A stretch of 64,000 nucleotides of DNA from Paracoccus aminovorans (GTDB lineage: Bacteria; Pseudomonadota; Alphaproteobacteria; Rhodobacterales; Rhodobacteraceae), in contig NZ_KQ955209.1 in the NCBI RefSeq assembly GCF_001546115.1, positions 545,949 through 609,948 of the forward strand, in the 5' to 3' direction. Of this stretch, positions 33,531-42,775 are shown piece after piece. The position numbers were made by a program, and so were the translations under genes. The notes beneath the pieces are model-generated. The model was not told the origin of the DNA and made no database searches. It saw only the letters and a program-made list of their open reading frames with translations. How positions within the stretch are numbered: position 1 is the stretch's first letter; each line of letters begins with the position of its first letter.

Positions 33531-34852
33531 CGCGGGTGCTGGTCGTCGGCGCCGGGCCTGCGGGCATCCGCGCGGCAGAGCGGCTGGTCCGCGCGGGCCT
33601 GCGCCCGGTCGTGGTGGACGAAGCCGCGCGGGCCGGCGGCCAGATCTATCGCCGCCCGCCCGAGGGCTTCACCCGCCCGCCGGAAAAGCTCTACGGCTCC
33701 GAGGCCGGGAAGGCGCGGGCGCTGCACGCGCTGTTCGACGGAATGGTGGCGGCGGGGCAGGTGGACTATCGCCCGCACTCCGCGGTCCATGCGATCCGCG
33801 ACGGGGTGGCGCATGTCGGCGCGGCACGCATTCCCCATGACCGGCTGATCCTGGCGACGGGGGCCACCGACCGCCTGGTCCCGGTGGATGGCTGGCAGCG
33901 TGCCGGGGTCTATTCCCTGGGCGCGGCGCAGATCGCGCTGAAGGCGCAGGGCGTGGCCATCGGGCGGCAGATCGTGCTGGCAGGATCGGGGCCGCTGCTG
34001 ACCCTGGTGGCGGCGCAGCTGCTGGCGGCGGGGGCAGGGGTCGCGGCGGTGCTGGACACCTCGTCCCTGGCGACGCAGATGCGGGGCGGCATCGGCATGG
34101 CCCTGACCCGCCCGGCGGTGACGGCGCGGGGGCTGGCGATGCGGGCGCGGCTTGGGCGGCTGTATCACGCCGGCGTCCGGCTGGAACGGATCGCCGCGGA
34201 TGCGGTCCATTGGTGCGATGGCTGGGGCCGGGCGCAGGTCACGGAATGCGACGCGGTGGCGCTTGGCTGGCACCTGCGGGCGGAAACGCAACTGGCCGAC
34301 CTGGCGGGCGCGCGCTTTGCATGGTCCGACACCTGGGCGCAATGGCTGCCGGTCGCGGATGAGATGGGCCGGGCGGGGCCGGGCCTCTATCTGGCCGGAG
34401 ACGGGCTGCGCATCCTGGGCGCGGACGGCGCCGAGGTCGCGGGTGCCCTGGCCGCCAATGCCTGCCTGACCGACCTGGGGATCGCCACGCCCGGCACGCG
34501 CGCGCTGCTGCGCCGCGCCCGGCGGCTGCACTGCTTCGCCGCCGCGATGGCACACGCCTTTCCCTGGCCCTCGGGCCAACTGGATGCGCTGCCCGATGCG
34601 GCTGTCCTGTGCCGCTGCGAGGGGATCACCCTGGGGCAGATGCGCGATGCTGCAGGCCTGGGCGGGGCCGAGGCCAATCGCGTGAAGTCCCTGGGGCGCA
34701 TCGGCATGGGCCGCTGTCAGGGCCGCTATTGCCAGCTTGCCGCCGCCGCGCTGATCGCCCGCCACGCCGGTCTTGCCCCGCAGGAGGCGGGCCGGCTGCG
34801 CGGCCAGCCCCCGGTGCGCCCGGTGCCCGTCGGCGCGTTGCTGGAGGACTGA
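33527..34852 (+). CDS. FAD/NAD(P)-binding subunit, opine-oxidase alpha/HcnB-like
   Basis: The 441-residue protein has VVGAGPAGIRAAERL at the N terminus, the segment GGQIYRRPPEGF found in HcnB/OoxA and sarcosine-oxidase alpha, and a C-terminal BFD-like 2Fe-2S domain (CRCEGITLGQMRDAA, then GMGRCQGRYC). These subunits pass electrons from a DAO-type beta subunit to the respiratory chain. No beta subunit follows directly, which is unusual. The nearest candidates are the oxidases at 27077 and 25749. Confidence 0.88.
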   Translation: MTRVLVVGAGPAGIRAAERLVRAGLRPVVVDEAARAGGQIYRRPPEGFTRPPEKLYGSEAGKARALHALFDGMVAAGQVDYRPHSAVHAIRDGVAHVGAARIPHDRLILATGATDRLVPVDGWQRAGVYSLGAAQIALKAQGVAIGRQIVLAGSGPLLTLVAAQLLAAGAGVAAVLDTSSLATQMRGGIGMALTRPAVTARGLAMRARLGRLYHAGVRLERIAADAVHWCDGWGRAQVTECDAVALGWHLRAETQLADLAGARFAWSDTWAQWLPVADEMGRAGPGLYLAGDGLRILGADGAEVAGALAANACLTDLGIATPGTRALLRRARRLHCFAAAMAHAFPWPSGQLDALPDAAVLCRCEGITLGQMRDAAGLGGAEANRVKSLGRIGMGRCQGRYCQLAAAALIARHAGLAPQEAGRLRGQPPVRPVPVGALLED

Positions 34853-34967
34853 CAGCATAATCTTCCGTGCCTCGGTGCGGCACGGTGATTTCTGCTGCCC
34901 GACGCGCCCCTTCGGCAGCTTTCGCCGACCGCCCCGCGCCACCCTTGTCCCAACAGCCGAGGATGCC

Positions 34968-36431
34968 ATGACCCTTGCCTTCGATCCCCTGTCCCTGACC
35001 CTGCCCGCAGGCCATTTCATCGACGGCGCCTATGTCGAGGACGAGGCGCGGCTCGAGGTGCGCGCGCCTTCCAGCGGCCGGGTGGTCGGCCATGTCCCGG
35101 TGGCCGATGCGGCCATGGTGGACCGCGCGGTGGCGGCGGCGCGGCGGGCGCTTGCCGTGTCGGGATGGGCGACCCTGCATCCCCGCGACCGTCTGCGCGC
35201 GCTGCATGCCTGGGCCGACCTGATCGAGGCCGAGGCCCCGGTGCTCGCCCGGCTGGAGGCGGTCTGCTCGTCCCGCCCCGTCGCGCATGTGGCCGCAGGC
35301 GACGTGCCGGTGACGGCAGAACAGATCCGTTTCTTCGCCGAATTCGCCGACAAGGAAGGCGGCGACCTGGTGCCCACGGGCGCGGGCAGCCTGGGCTTCA
35401 TCGCCGCCGAACCCTATGGCGTGGTCGGCGCCATCGCGCCCTGGAACTTCCCGATCTCGATGGCGGGCTGGAAGCTGGCCCCGGCCTTGGCCGCAGGCAA
35501 TGCCGTGGTGCTGAAACCGTCCGAGATGACGCCCTGGTCCACGCTCTACATGGCCGAACTGTCGGTGCGCGCAGGCATTCCCGCGGGGCTGGTCAATGTC
35601 GTCCTTGGCGACGGGCCGGTCACCGGAGCGGCGATCACCGGGCATCCCGGCATCGACAAGGTCAGCTTCACCGGCTCGACCTGCGCGGGCGCGGCGATCA
35701 TGGAGAATATCGCGCGCACCGGCATCAAGCCGATGACCCTGGAACTGGGCGGAAAAAGCCCGATGCTGGTGTTCGACGATGCCGATATCGACCTGGCCGC
35801 CACCTGCCTGGAACGCGGCATCCTGCCCAATGCGGGCCAGTTCTGCATCGCCGGATCGCGCATCATCGTGCAGCGCGGCATCGCCGATGCGCTGGCCGCG
35901 CGGCTGGCCGACCGCTTCGCCAGGCCGCGGCCTGCGCCGACCTGGGCGGAAAGGCCCGGCTTCTCGCCCATCATCTCGGACCCGCAGCTGCGGCGGATCG
36001 ACGGCATCGTGCAGGCGGCGCGGGCGCAGGGCGGCGAGATCCTGTGCGGCGGCACCCGCTTCGATCACGAGGGCAGCTTCTACCGGCCGACCCTGATCGG
36101 CGGCGTTTCGGCCGACAATCCCGCCGTGACCGAGGAAATCTTTGGGCCGGTCGCCACCTTCCAGACCTTCGACACCGAGGAGGAGGGGCTGGCCCTGGCC
36201 CAGCACCCGACCTATGGCCTTTGCGCCGGGCTGTTCACCCGCGACCTGTCCCGCGCGCTGCGCCTGACCCGGCGGCTGGAAGCGGGGACGGTCTGGGTCA
36301 ACCGCTATGGCCGGTCGCGTGACCATATCCTGCCGACCGGCGGCTGGAAGGCCTCAGGGCTTGGCAAGGATCTGGGGCGCGAGGCATTCGCCGCGAACCG
36401 CCGCACGAAATCGGTGCTGATCGACATCTGA
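34968..36431 (+). CDS. NAD(P)-dependent aldehyde dehydrogenase
   Basis: The 487-residue protein has the catalytic Cys in NAGQFCIAG, the general-base Glu in TLELGGKSP, and the cofactor motif FTGSTCAG. The N-terminal text and WNFPISMAGWK are typical of broad betaine/amino-aldehyde dehydrogenases. It follows the oxidase subunits by 115 bp and precedes the tartrate-dehydrogenase-like gene by 11 bp, so it probably oxidises an aldehyde released by deamination or demethylation upstream. Confidence 0.85.
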   Translation: MTLAFDPLSLTLPAGHFIDGAYVEDEARLEVRAPSSGRVVGHVPVADAAMVDRAVAAARRALAVSGWATLHPRDRLRALHAWADLIEAEAPVLARLEAVCSSRPVAHVAAGDVPVTAEQIRFFAEFADKEGGDLVPTGAGSLGFIAAEPYGVVGAIAPWNFPISMAGWKLAPALAAGNAVVLKPSEMTPWSTLYMAELSVRAGIPAGLVNVVLGDGPVTGAAITGHPGIDKVSFTGSTCAGAAIMENIARTGIKPMTLELGGKSPMLVFDDADIDLAATCLERGILPNAGQFCIAGSRIIVQRGIADALAARLADRFARPRPAPTWAERPGFSPIISDPQLRRIDGIVQAARAQGGEILCGGTRFDHEGSFYRPTLIGGVSADNPAVTEEIFGPVATFQTFDTEEEGLALAQHPTYGLCAGLFTRDLSRALRLTRRLEAGTVWVNRYGRSRDHILPTGGWKASGLGKDLGREAFAANRRTKSVLIDI

Positions 36432-36442
36432 AGGAGAAGACC

Positions 36443-37495
36443 ATGACCGCCCACAAGATCGCGCTGATCCCCGGCGACGGCATCGGCGTGGATGTGACCG
36501 ACGCCGCGATGCAGGTGCTGGGCGCCGCCGCCGCGCGCTTCGGCTTCACGCTGGAACCGACCCGCTTCGACTGGTCCTGCGAGACCTGTCTGGCGACCGG
36601 CCGCATGATGCCCGAGGACGGGATCGAGCAGCTGCGCCCCTTCGACGCGATCTATCTGGGCGCGGTCGGCTGGCCCGCCACGGTACCGGATTCGGTGTCG
36701 CTGCACGGGCTGCTGCTGCCGATCCGCAAGGCCTTCGACCAATATGCCAATATCCGCCCGCACCGGCTGCTGCCCGGCGTGGAAGGCCCGCTGAGGGCGG
36801 AAGGCTTCGATATCCTCTGCATCCGCGAGAATACCGAGGGCGAATATTCCGGCGCCGGCGGCCGCGTCCACCAGGGCCGCGACAACGAGGTCGCCACCGA
36901 AACCGCGATCTTCACCCGCAAGGGGGTCGAGCGCATCATTCGCTTCGGCTTCGAACAGGCGCGGGCGCGGCGGGGGCACCTGACCTCGGTCACGAAATCC
37001 AATGCGCAGAAATATTCGATGGTGTTCTGGGACGAGGTGACGCAGCAGGTTGCCGCCGAATACCCGGACGTGACCGTCAGCCCCATGCATATCGACGCCA
37101 TGGCCGCCAAGATGGTGATGGCGCCGCAGGATCTGGACGTGATCGTGGCCTCGAACCTGTTCGGCGACATCCTGACCGACCTGGGTGCGGCGATCCAGGG
37201 CGGCCTGGGCTTCGCGGCCTCGGCCAATATCTGCCCCGACCGCAGCGGCCCGTCGATGTTCGAACCCGTCCACGGATCGGCCCCCGACATCGCGGGGAAA
37301 AATGTCGCCAACCCCATCGCCGCCATCTGGTCGGGCGCGATGATGCTGGAGCACCTGGGCGAGAAGCCCGCCGCCGATGCGGTGCTGGCCGCCATCGAAT
37401 CCGCCACCGCCCGGGGTATCGGCATCCGCCCCGGCTTGCACGGCACCGATGCCATTACCGCAGCCGTCCTGGCTGCGCTGGAGAAGCAAGCATGA
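36443..37495 (+). CDS. Tartrate dehydrogenase / beta-decarboxylating dehydrogenase
   Basis: The 350-residue member of the isopropylmalate/isocitrate dehydrogenase family starts IALIPGDGIGVDVTDAAM. It has the active-site segment CIRENTEGEYSGAGGR and the metal-binding Asp region ASNLFGDILTDLGAAIQGG. The IRENTEGEYSG segment and the length favour tartrate/malate-type dehydrogenases (TtuC) over LeuB. It oxidises and decarboxylates a 2-hydroxy diacid with NAD+. It overlaps the next gene by 4 bp. Confidence 0.85.
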   Translation: MTAHKIALIPGDGIGVDVTDAAMQVLGAAAARFGFTLEPTRFDWSCETCLATGRMMPEDGIEQLRPFDAIYLGAVGWPATVPDSVSLHGLLLPIRKAFDQYANIRPHRLLPGVEGPLRAEGFDILCIRENTEGEYSGAGGRVHQGRDNEVATETAIFTRKGVERIIRFGFEQARARRGHLTSVTKSNAQKYSMVFWDEVTQQVAAEYPDVTVSPMHIDAMAAKMVMAPQDLDVIVASNLFGDILTDLGAAIQGGLGFAASANICPDRSGPSMFEPVHGSAPDIAGKNVANPIAAIWSGAMMLEHLGEKPAADAVLAAIESATARGIGIRPGLHGTDAITAAVLAALEKQA

Positions 37496-38952
37496 ACCAC
37501 ATGACCGATTTCGGCCCGCAGCTGAACGATCCCGGCCTGTTCCGCCAAGCCGCGCTGATCGACGGCCAATGGATCGCCCGCCCCGACATGGAGGTGACGA
37601 ACCCCGCCACCGGCCGCGCCATGGGCACGATGCCCGACTGCACGGCGGATGAAACCGCGCAGGGCATCGCCGCCGCGGAACGGGCCATGGTGGACTGGCG
37701 CAAGCGCACCCATGCCGAGCGCGCCGACCTGCTGATGGCCTGGTATCAGCTGATGCTGGACCACGCGGACGACCTGGCGCAGATCCTGACCGCAGAACAG
37801 GGCAAGCCCCTGGCAGAGGCGCGGGGCGAAGTGCTTTATGGCGCCTCCTTCCTGCGCTGGTTTGCCGAGGAAGCGCGGCGGATCAACGGCAAGATCATCC
37901 CCTCGCCGGTGCCGGGCAAGAAGGTCTTTGCCATGAAGGAGCCGGTGGGCGTCTGCGCGATCATCACGCCTTGGAACTTCCCCATCGCGATGATCACCCG
38001 CAAGGTCGCCCCTGGCCTGGCGGCGGGCTGCACGATGGTGGTGAAACCTTCGGACTTCACCCCCTATTCGGCGCTGGCGCTTGGCGTCCTGGCCGAACGT
38101 GCCGGGATTCCCGCGGGCGTGATCAACATCCTGACCGGCCGCCCCGCGGCGATCGGCGCCACACTGACTGCCAGCCCGGTGGTGCGCAAGCTGTCCTTCA
38201 CCGGCTCGACCCGCGTGGGCGCGCTGCTGGCCGAGCAATGCGCGCCGACGCTGAAGCGCATGTCGCTGGAGTTGGGCGGCAACGCGCCTTTCATCGTCTT
38301 CGACGATGCCGATCTGGATGCGGCGGTGGAAGGCGCGATGCTGTCCAAGTTCCGCAACGGCGGGCAGACTTGCGTCTGCGCGAACCGGATCCTGGTGCAA
38401 TCGGGCATCCACGACGCCTTTGTCGCGGCGCTGGCGAAGCGCGTCGATGCGCTGCAGGTCGGCCCCGGCACGGCCGAGGGCACGACCATCGGCCCGATGA
38501 TCAACGGCGCCGCCATCGCCAAGATCCGCGCCCATGTCGAGGACGCGCTGTCCAAGGGCGCGACCCGCGCGACAGCCCTGCGCGATCTGCCTGATGCCTA
38601 TGCCGATCCGGTGGTTCTGATCGGCGCCACGACCGAGATGCAACTGGCCGCCGAGGAAACCTTCGGCCCGGTCGCCCCGATCTTCCGCTTCGAGACCGAG
38701 GAGGAGGCGCTTGCCATCGCCAACGGCACGCCCTTCGGCCTGGCCGCCTATTTCTTCACCCGCGACATCGCGCGCGCCTTCCGCCTGGGCGAAGCGCTGG
38801 AGTTCGGCCTTGTCGGCCTGAACACCGGCGCGGTCAGCCATGCCGAAACCCCCTTCGGCGGCGTCAAGGCATCGGGCCTTGGCCGCGAGGGAGCGCAGGA
38901 CGGGATCGAGGAGTATCTGGAAACCAAGGCGTTCCATTTCGGCGGGCTGTAA
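37492..38952 (+). CDS. gabD: Succinate-semialdehyde dehydrogenase
   Basis: The 486-residue aldehyde dehydrogenase has the catalytic Cys in NGGQTCVCANR (as in GabD-type SSADH), the Glu in LELGGNAPF, and the GabD-like stretch ITPWNFPIAMITRKVAPGLA. It converts succinate semialdehyde to succinate. This would be the last step for a GABA- or putrescine-like intermediate made by the transaminase. It ends 24 bp from the convergent demethylase gene. Confidence 0.87.
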   Translation: MNHMTDFGPQLNDPGLFRQAALIDGQWIARPDMEVTNPATGRAMGTMPDCTADETAQGIAAAERAMVDWRKRTHAERADLLMAWYQLMLDHADDLAQILTAEQGKPLAEARGEVLYGASFLRWFAEEARRINGKIIPSPVPGKKVFAMKEPVGVCAIITPWNFPIAMITRKVAPGLAAGCTMVVKPSDFTPYSALALGVLAERAGIPAGVINILTGRPAAIGATLTASPVVRKLSFTGSTRVGALLAEQCAPTLKRMSLELGGNAPFIVFDDADLDAAVEGAMLSKFRNGGQTCVCANRILVQSGIHDAFVAALAKRVDALQVGPGTAEGTTIGPMINGAAIAKIRAHVEDALSKGATRATALRDLPDAYADPVVLIGATTEMQLAAEETFGPVAPIFRFETEEEALAIANGTPFGLAAYFFTRDIARAFRLGEALEFGLVGLNTGAVSHAETPFGGVKASGLGREGAQDGIEEYLETKAFHFGGL

Positions 38953-38976
38953 CGCCCGCCGCCTCTCAAAACCCTG

Positions 38977-40950
38977 TCACAGTCCCAGGCAGAGCCGATA
39001 GGCATCCAGGATCGAGGCATGCAGGTCGCGGCTGGCGACCGCATCGCCGATCCGGTGCAGCGCGAACCTCTCGCTTGAGGCGCGCAATTCGGTGAACAGA
39101 TCGTCCATCGGCAGCGTGCCGTGTTCGACGATCACCTGCGCGGTATCCAGGCTGCGTTCCGCCCCGGACATTTCATTGCGGAAAGTGGCGCGTAGCCGGT
39201 TTCCCTGGCGCTCGACCCGGATGAGGGCATGATCGGTCAGGGTGGCGATGCCCGCCTGGTAGAAGCGTTTGCGGAAGCTGGTCGCATCCTGATAGGGCAT
39301 CTCGGCTGCAGGGACCGCGTCGGGGGTGGCAAGGATGACGCTGCGGTCCCCCTCGGCCAGCTTCAGCGCGCAGGACGGCGCGGCCTGCCGCCCGGTGCCG
39401 TCATAAACCAGCACGTCGCCTTGAGCCGCGACCTCGCCGTTCAGCAGATCCCAGGTGCTGTGGCAATGCCCGGCCCCCTCCAGCCAGTCCAGGTCGGGAA
39501 TGCCGCCGGTCGCCACGACGACGATGCCTGGGGCCTCGGCCAGGATGTCTGCGGCCTCGGCCCAGGTGTTCAGGCGGACATCCACCCCCAGCCGCTCCAA
39601 CTCGCTGCGCCGCCACTCGATGATGCCCAGCAGGTCGCGGCGCCCCGGAGCCTTGGCCGCCACCAGGATCTGCCCGCCAAGGCGCGCGGCTGCCTCGATC
39701 AGGGTGACGCGGTGGCCGCGTTCGGCCAGCACGCGCGCGGCCTCCATCCCCGCCGGGCCGCCGCCCACGACAATGGCGCGGCGCGGTGCGGGGGACCGGG
39801 GAATGGCATGGCCCAGGGTGGTTTCGCGCGCGGTTGCGGGGTTATGGACGCAATGCGCCTTGCGATACAGGCAATAGGAGGCGCCGACGCAAGGGCGGAT
39901 GCGATCCTCGACCCCGGCCGCGATCTTGGCGACCAGATGCGGGTCGGCGATATGGGCGCGCGTCATGCCGACCAGATCCGCGATCCCGTCGCGCAGCACA
40001 TGGCGCGCGGTGGCCACGTCGCGGATGCCGCCCGCGTGCAGGACCGGCAGCGACACGGCCTGCCGGAAGGCGCGGATATGCGCCAGGTAAGGGGCGGAGG
40101 GCTGGAACATGCCGGGCATGTTGTCCTCGGTCAGCAGCAGGTCGCTGTCCATGCGGCCATAGATGCAGTCGAACAGGTCCACATGCCCCTCGGCCTGGAT
40201 CATCCGGGCGATGTCCAGAGCGTCGCCGGCGGTCAGCCCGTCCGTGCCGCCTTCGTCGACGACATAGCGGATGCCCACCACGAAATCGTCGCCCACGGCA
40301 CGGCGGATCGCCTCGTGCACCATCAGCGCGAAGCGGGCGCGGTTGGCAGGCGATCCGCCGAAGCCGTCGCTGCGACGGTTGGTGCGCGGCGACAGGAACT
40401 GGCCGATCAGGTGCCCGCCGGTCAGCGTCTCGACCCCGTCCAGTCCCGCCTCCTGGCAGCGCCGGGCGGCGGCGGCGAAATCCGCGATCACCCGGTCGAT
40501 ATCGGCGCGGTCCATCTCTTTCGGGAAGCTGCGGGTCCGGGTCTCGCGCACCCGCGACGGCGCAATAGCGGGCAGCCAGGCCCCGCCAAGCGCCGTGGCC
40601 CGCCGCCCCAGATGCGAGATCTGGCAGATGATCGCCGCGCCATGGCCATGGATCCGCTCCGCCGTCGCCGCCAGATGCGGGATAACCGCGTCACCTGCAA
40701 GGTTCAGCTGCCCCCCGCCCCAGCTGGAATCGCGCGAAATCATGGCCGAGCCGCCGATCATCGTCATGGCGACGCCTCCGCGCGCCTTCTCCTCGTGATA
40801 GGCCTGGTAGCGTTCGCCCGGCATTCCGCCATCGTCCAGCAGCGAGGCATGGCTGGTGCTGACGATGCGGTTGCGCAGCTCCAGCCCCCGCAGGCGGAAC
40901 GGGCGAAGAAGCGGGTCGGCGGAACGGGTGTCGGGGGCGATCATCTGCAT
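38977..40950 (-). CDS. OYE-type FMN/FAD iron-sulfur oxidoreductase (N-methylproline demethylase/DgcA-like)
   Basis: The 657-residue protein has an N-terminal FMN TIM barrel (PLLRPFRLRGLELRNRIVST, then QISHLGRRATALGGAW) and a C-terminal FAD/NAD domain (VVGGGPAGMEAARVLAERG). Such two-domain proteins include trimethylamine dehydrogenase, dienoyl-CoA reductase and the N-demethylases DgcA and of N-methylproline. The iron-sulfur motif is CVGASYCLYRKAHC: the second Cys of the usual CIGC is Ala, and the spacing to the last Cys is short. It is divergent from a LysR gene. Substrate inferred only. Confidence 0.82.
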   Translation of the reverse strand: MQMIAPDTRSADPLLRPFRLRGLELRNRIVSTSHASLLDDGGMPGERYQAYHEEKARGGVAMTMIGGSAMISRDSSWGGGQLNLAGDAVIPHLAATAERIHGHGAAIICQISHLGRRATALGGAWLPAIAPSRVRETRTRSFPKEMDRADIDRVIADFAAAARRCQEAGLDGVETLTGGHLIGQFLSPRTNRRSDGFGGSPANRARFALMVHEAIRRAVGDDFVVGIRYVVDEGGTDGLTAGDALDIARMIQAEGHVDLFDCIYGRMDSDLLLTEDNMPGMFQPSAPYLAHIRAFRQAVSLPVLHAGGIRDVATARHVLRDGIADLVGMTRAHIADPHLVAKIAAGVEDRIRPCVGASYCLYRKAHCVHNPATARETTLGHAIPRSPAPRRAIVVGGGPAGMEAARVLAERGHRVTLIEAAARLGGQILVAAKAPGRRDLLGIIEWRRSELERLGVDVRLNTWAEAADILAEAPGIVVVATGGIPDLDWLEGAGHCHSTWDLLNGEVAAQGDVLVYDGTGRQAAPSCALKLAEGDRSVILATPDAVPAAEMPYQDATSFRKRFYQAGIATLTDHALIRVERQGNRLRATFRNEMSGAERSLDTAQVIVEHGTLPMDDLFTELRASSERFALHRIGDAVASRDLHASILDAYRLCLGL

Positions 40951-40971
40951 CTCGTGGTCCTGTCTGCAGCG

Positions 40972-40986
40972 GCACCTTTGGGGTGC
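40972..40986. promoter_or_regulatory. 15-bp dyad GCACC-N5-GGTGC, candidate LysR operator
   Basis: A perfect 5-N5-5 inverted repeat lies in the 113-bp divergent gap between the demethylase and the LysR gene, 22 bp upstream of the demethylase start. The shape matches the dyads beside the other two LysR genes of the window. Confidence 0.45.
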
Positions 40987-41063
40987 AAGCTGTCTTCCAA
41001 CCTGCGCGAGGACAGGCGTGGCAGGAAGCTTGATAATCCTGACGGGGGGTATACGCTGCAGGC

Positions 41064-41978
41064 ATGACCTCTCCGCTCCGACTGGGCGCAGCCACGCGCG
41101 CGCTGTTCGTTTTCGAAGCCGCCGCGCGCACCGGCAGCTTCTCGGCCGCTGCGCGCGAATTCAACGTAACCCAACCGGCGATCAGCCGTGCCATCGCCCA
41201 GCTTGAAGCCGAGTTGGGCCTGCGCCTGTTCGACCGCAGCCCGACGGGCGTTGCCTTGACCGCAGACGGGCAGCGCATCTTCGACGCCGTCTCCCAAGGT
41301 TTTGCCGGCATCGCCGCGGCCGTTGCAGAGGCGCAGGACCGCTTTGCCCGGACCAGGGTGACATTGTCCTTTTCCAGTTCCTTTGCGACCCACTGGCTGC
41401 TGCCCCGGCTGGGCAGCTTCAAAGCCGCCTTTCCTGGCATCGAGTTGCGCTTGGATCTGGCCCAGGGAATGCTGGGCGAGCCACCCGCCCATGCAGACAT
41501 CGCCACCCGAATCGTGCGCGACGATGACCCGCGCTACCATGTCTGGTCCTTCGCGCCCGAGGTCATCCTGCCCGTCTGCAGCCCCGACTATCTGACCGAG
41601 CGGGGACCGTTGAAGAACGATCCGTCAGGCCATGTCTTTCTGAACCTTGATGACGCGCACGGGGTCCATTGGCAAAAGCTGCTGGGCCCTGGCTTCGCCC
41701 GGTCGGGACAGTGGCACAGCTTTTCCGACTACTCCGTGGTCTTGCAGGCGGCCGAGCGGGGCGAGGGTATCGCGCTTGGCTGGATCAGCGTCGTCTCGCG
41801 CGCATTGCGCGAGGGAAGGATGGTCGAAGCGTCGGACAAGAGGTTGCGCACGGGCCGCGATCACTCGCTGATCGCACCCCGGTCGAAGCCTTTGCCGCCG
41901 GTGGTTCCGCAGATCTGCGAATGGCTCGCAGGCAGGATGGCTGAGGATCTGGCGGCGATCGGGCTGGGCGAGAGATAG
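41064..41978 (+). CDS. LysR-family regulator (GcvA-like)
   Basis: The 304-residue protein has the HTH ARTGSFSAAAREFNVTQPAI then RAIAQLEAELGLRLFDRSPT, and an effector domain of the GcvA/AmpR subgroup (FSSSFATHWLLPRLGSFKAA). It is divergent from the demethylase and likely controls it. It is the last intact gene of the catabolic block before the arsC remnant. Confidence 0.9.
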   Translation: MTSPLRLGAATRALFVFEAAARTGSFSAAAREFNVTQPAISRAIAQLEAELGLRLFDRSPTGVALTADGQRIFDAVSQGFAGIAAAVAEAQDRFARTRVTLSFSSSFATHWLLPRLGSFKAAFPGIELRLDLAQGMLGEPPAHADIATRIVRDDDPRYHVWSFAPEVILPVCSPDYLTERGPLKNDPSGHVFLNLDDAHGVHWQKLLGPGFARSGQWHSFSDYSVVLQAAERGEGIALGWISVVSRALREGRMVEASDKRLRTGRDHSLIAPRSKPLPPVVPQICEWLAGRMAEDLAAIGLGER

Positions 41979-42005
41979 CCGGCAGAGCCCGCCGCGCCGG
42001 AAAAG

Positions 42006-42320
42006 GTCCGGCGTCAATGGCGTGAGCAGCGGATCGCCGGCGGCGGTTGATCAGCACCGGATGCGCCATCATCATCGCGTCGATCAGTGCCGCATCGGTC
42101 AGGGCGGGCCGTCCAGCCCGAGTTCGCCATAGGGCGTGCCCTTCTGGCGCAGCAACGCGCGCAGCGTGATGCCCATGTGGGCGATCAGTTGCTCCAGCAT
42201 CGCGCGCGAGGGCGTCTTGAGATATTCCACCACATGCGGCCCCATCCCGGCTTTGCGGATTATGGCCAGCACGTTGTGCGAGGTGCCGCAATCCGGGTTG
42301 TGATAGATCACGACATCCAT
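42006..42320 (-). pseudogene. arsC: Decayed arsenate reductase (arsC)
   Basis: From ATG 42320 the frame reads MDVVIYHNPDCGTSHNVLAI, with the catalytic Cys of glutaredoxin-coupled ArsC, then PSRAMLEQLIAHMGI and KGTPYGELGL. Near 42108 one base is missing: the frame ends at GPP-stop, while the next ArsC segment (ALTDAALIDAMMMAHPVLIN) continues in another frame. After that the expected VVTPLGVRLCRPS tail is scrambled. The usual Arg after CGTS is His here. The gene is a pseudogene with no ars operon partners nearby. Confidence 0.8.
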
Positions 42321-42775
42321 GCCGTCCGCTGCTCCGCTTGCGCCTGCGGAGAGTCCGATCTCGTGCAGCCTGGAGACGAGGCTTGCGCGATCCAGGGTGC
42401 CGATCGGCAAGGCGGCAAAGGCCTGGCAGGGCGTCCATTCGCCGATATGATCCTCAACATCCTGTCCCCGTAGACGCGACCCGGAGCCGCCACCCTTGGC
42501 TCGCTCACCTCTCCGGCCCTGCGCCTGACCCATGAACCGAAGGCGGACTGTGCTCGCTAAACCCGGCTCGCGGAGGGCTGGCTGCGCGAGGGCGTGGTTG
42601 TCTTCAAGGTTGACGATGGCGCGCGGGAGGTTCTCATCTGTGCCGTCATCTACGGTGGGCCGGCTGGATCAAGCGAAGCCGATCCAGGGATAGTGCTGAT
42701 GCCCGCTATATCGCGAATCCGGTCGCCGGGGTGTTTCGGGTGCGATCTTGGGGTAGTATTTCCCACAAGTAATGC
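42321..42775. other. 455-bp gap between arsC remnant and recombinase
   Basis: No intact gene. A plus-strand frame near 42590-42680 (MVVFKVDDGAREVLICAVIY) has plausible composition and may be part of a truncated gene, but it has no recognisable family. This gap is one likely place for an attachment site of the recombinase; I could not identify the core repeat by eye. Confidence 0.4.
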
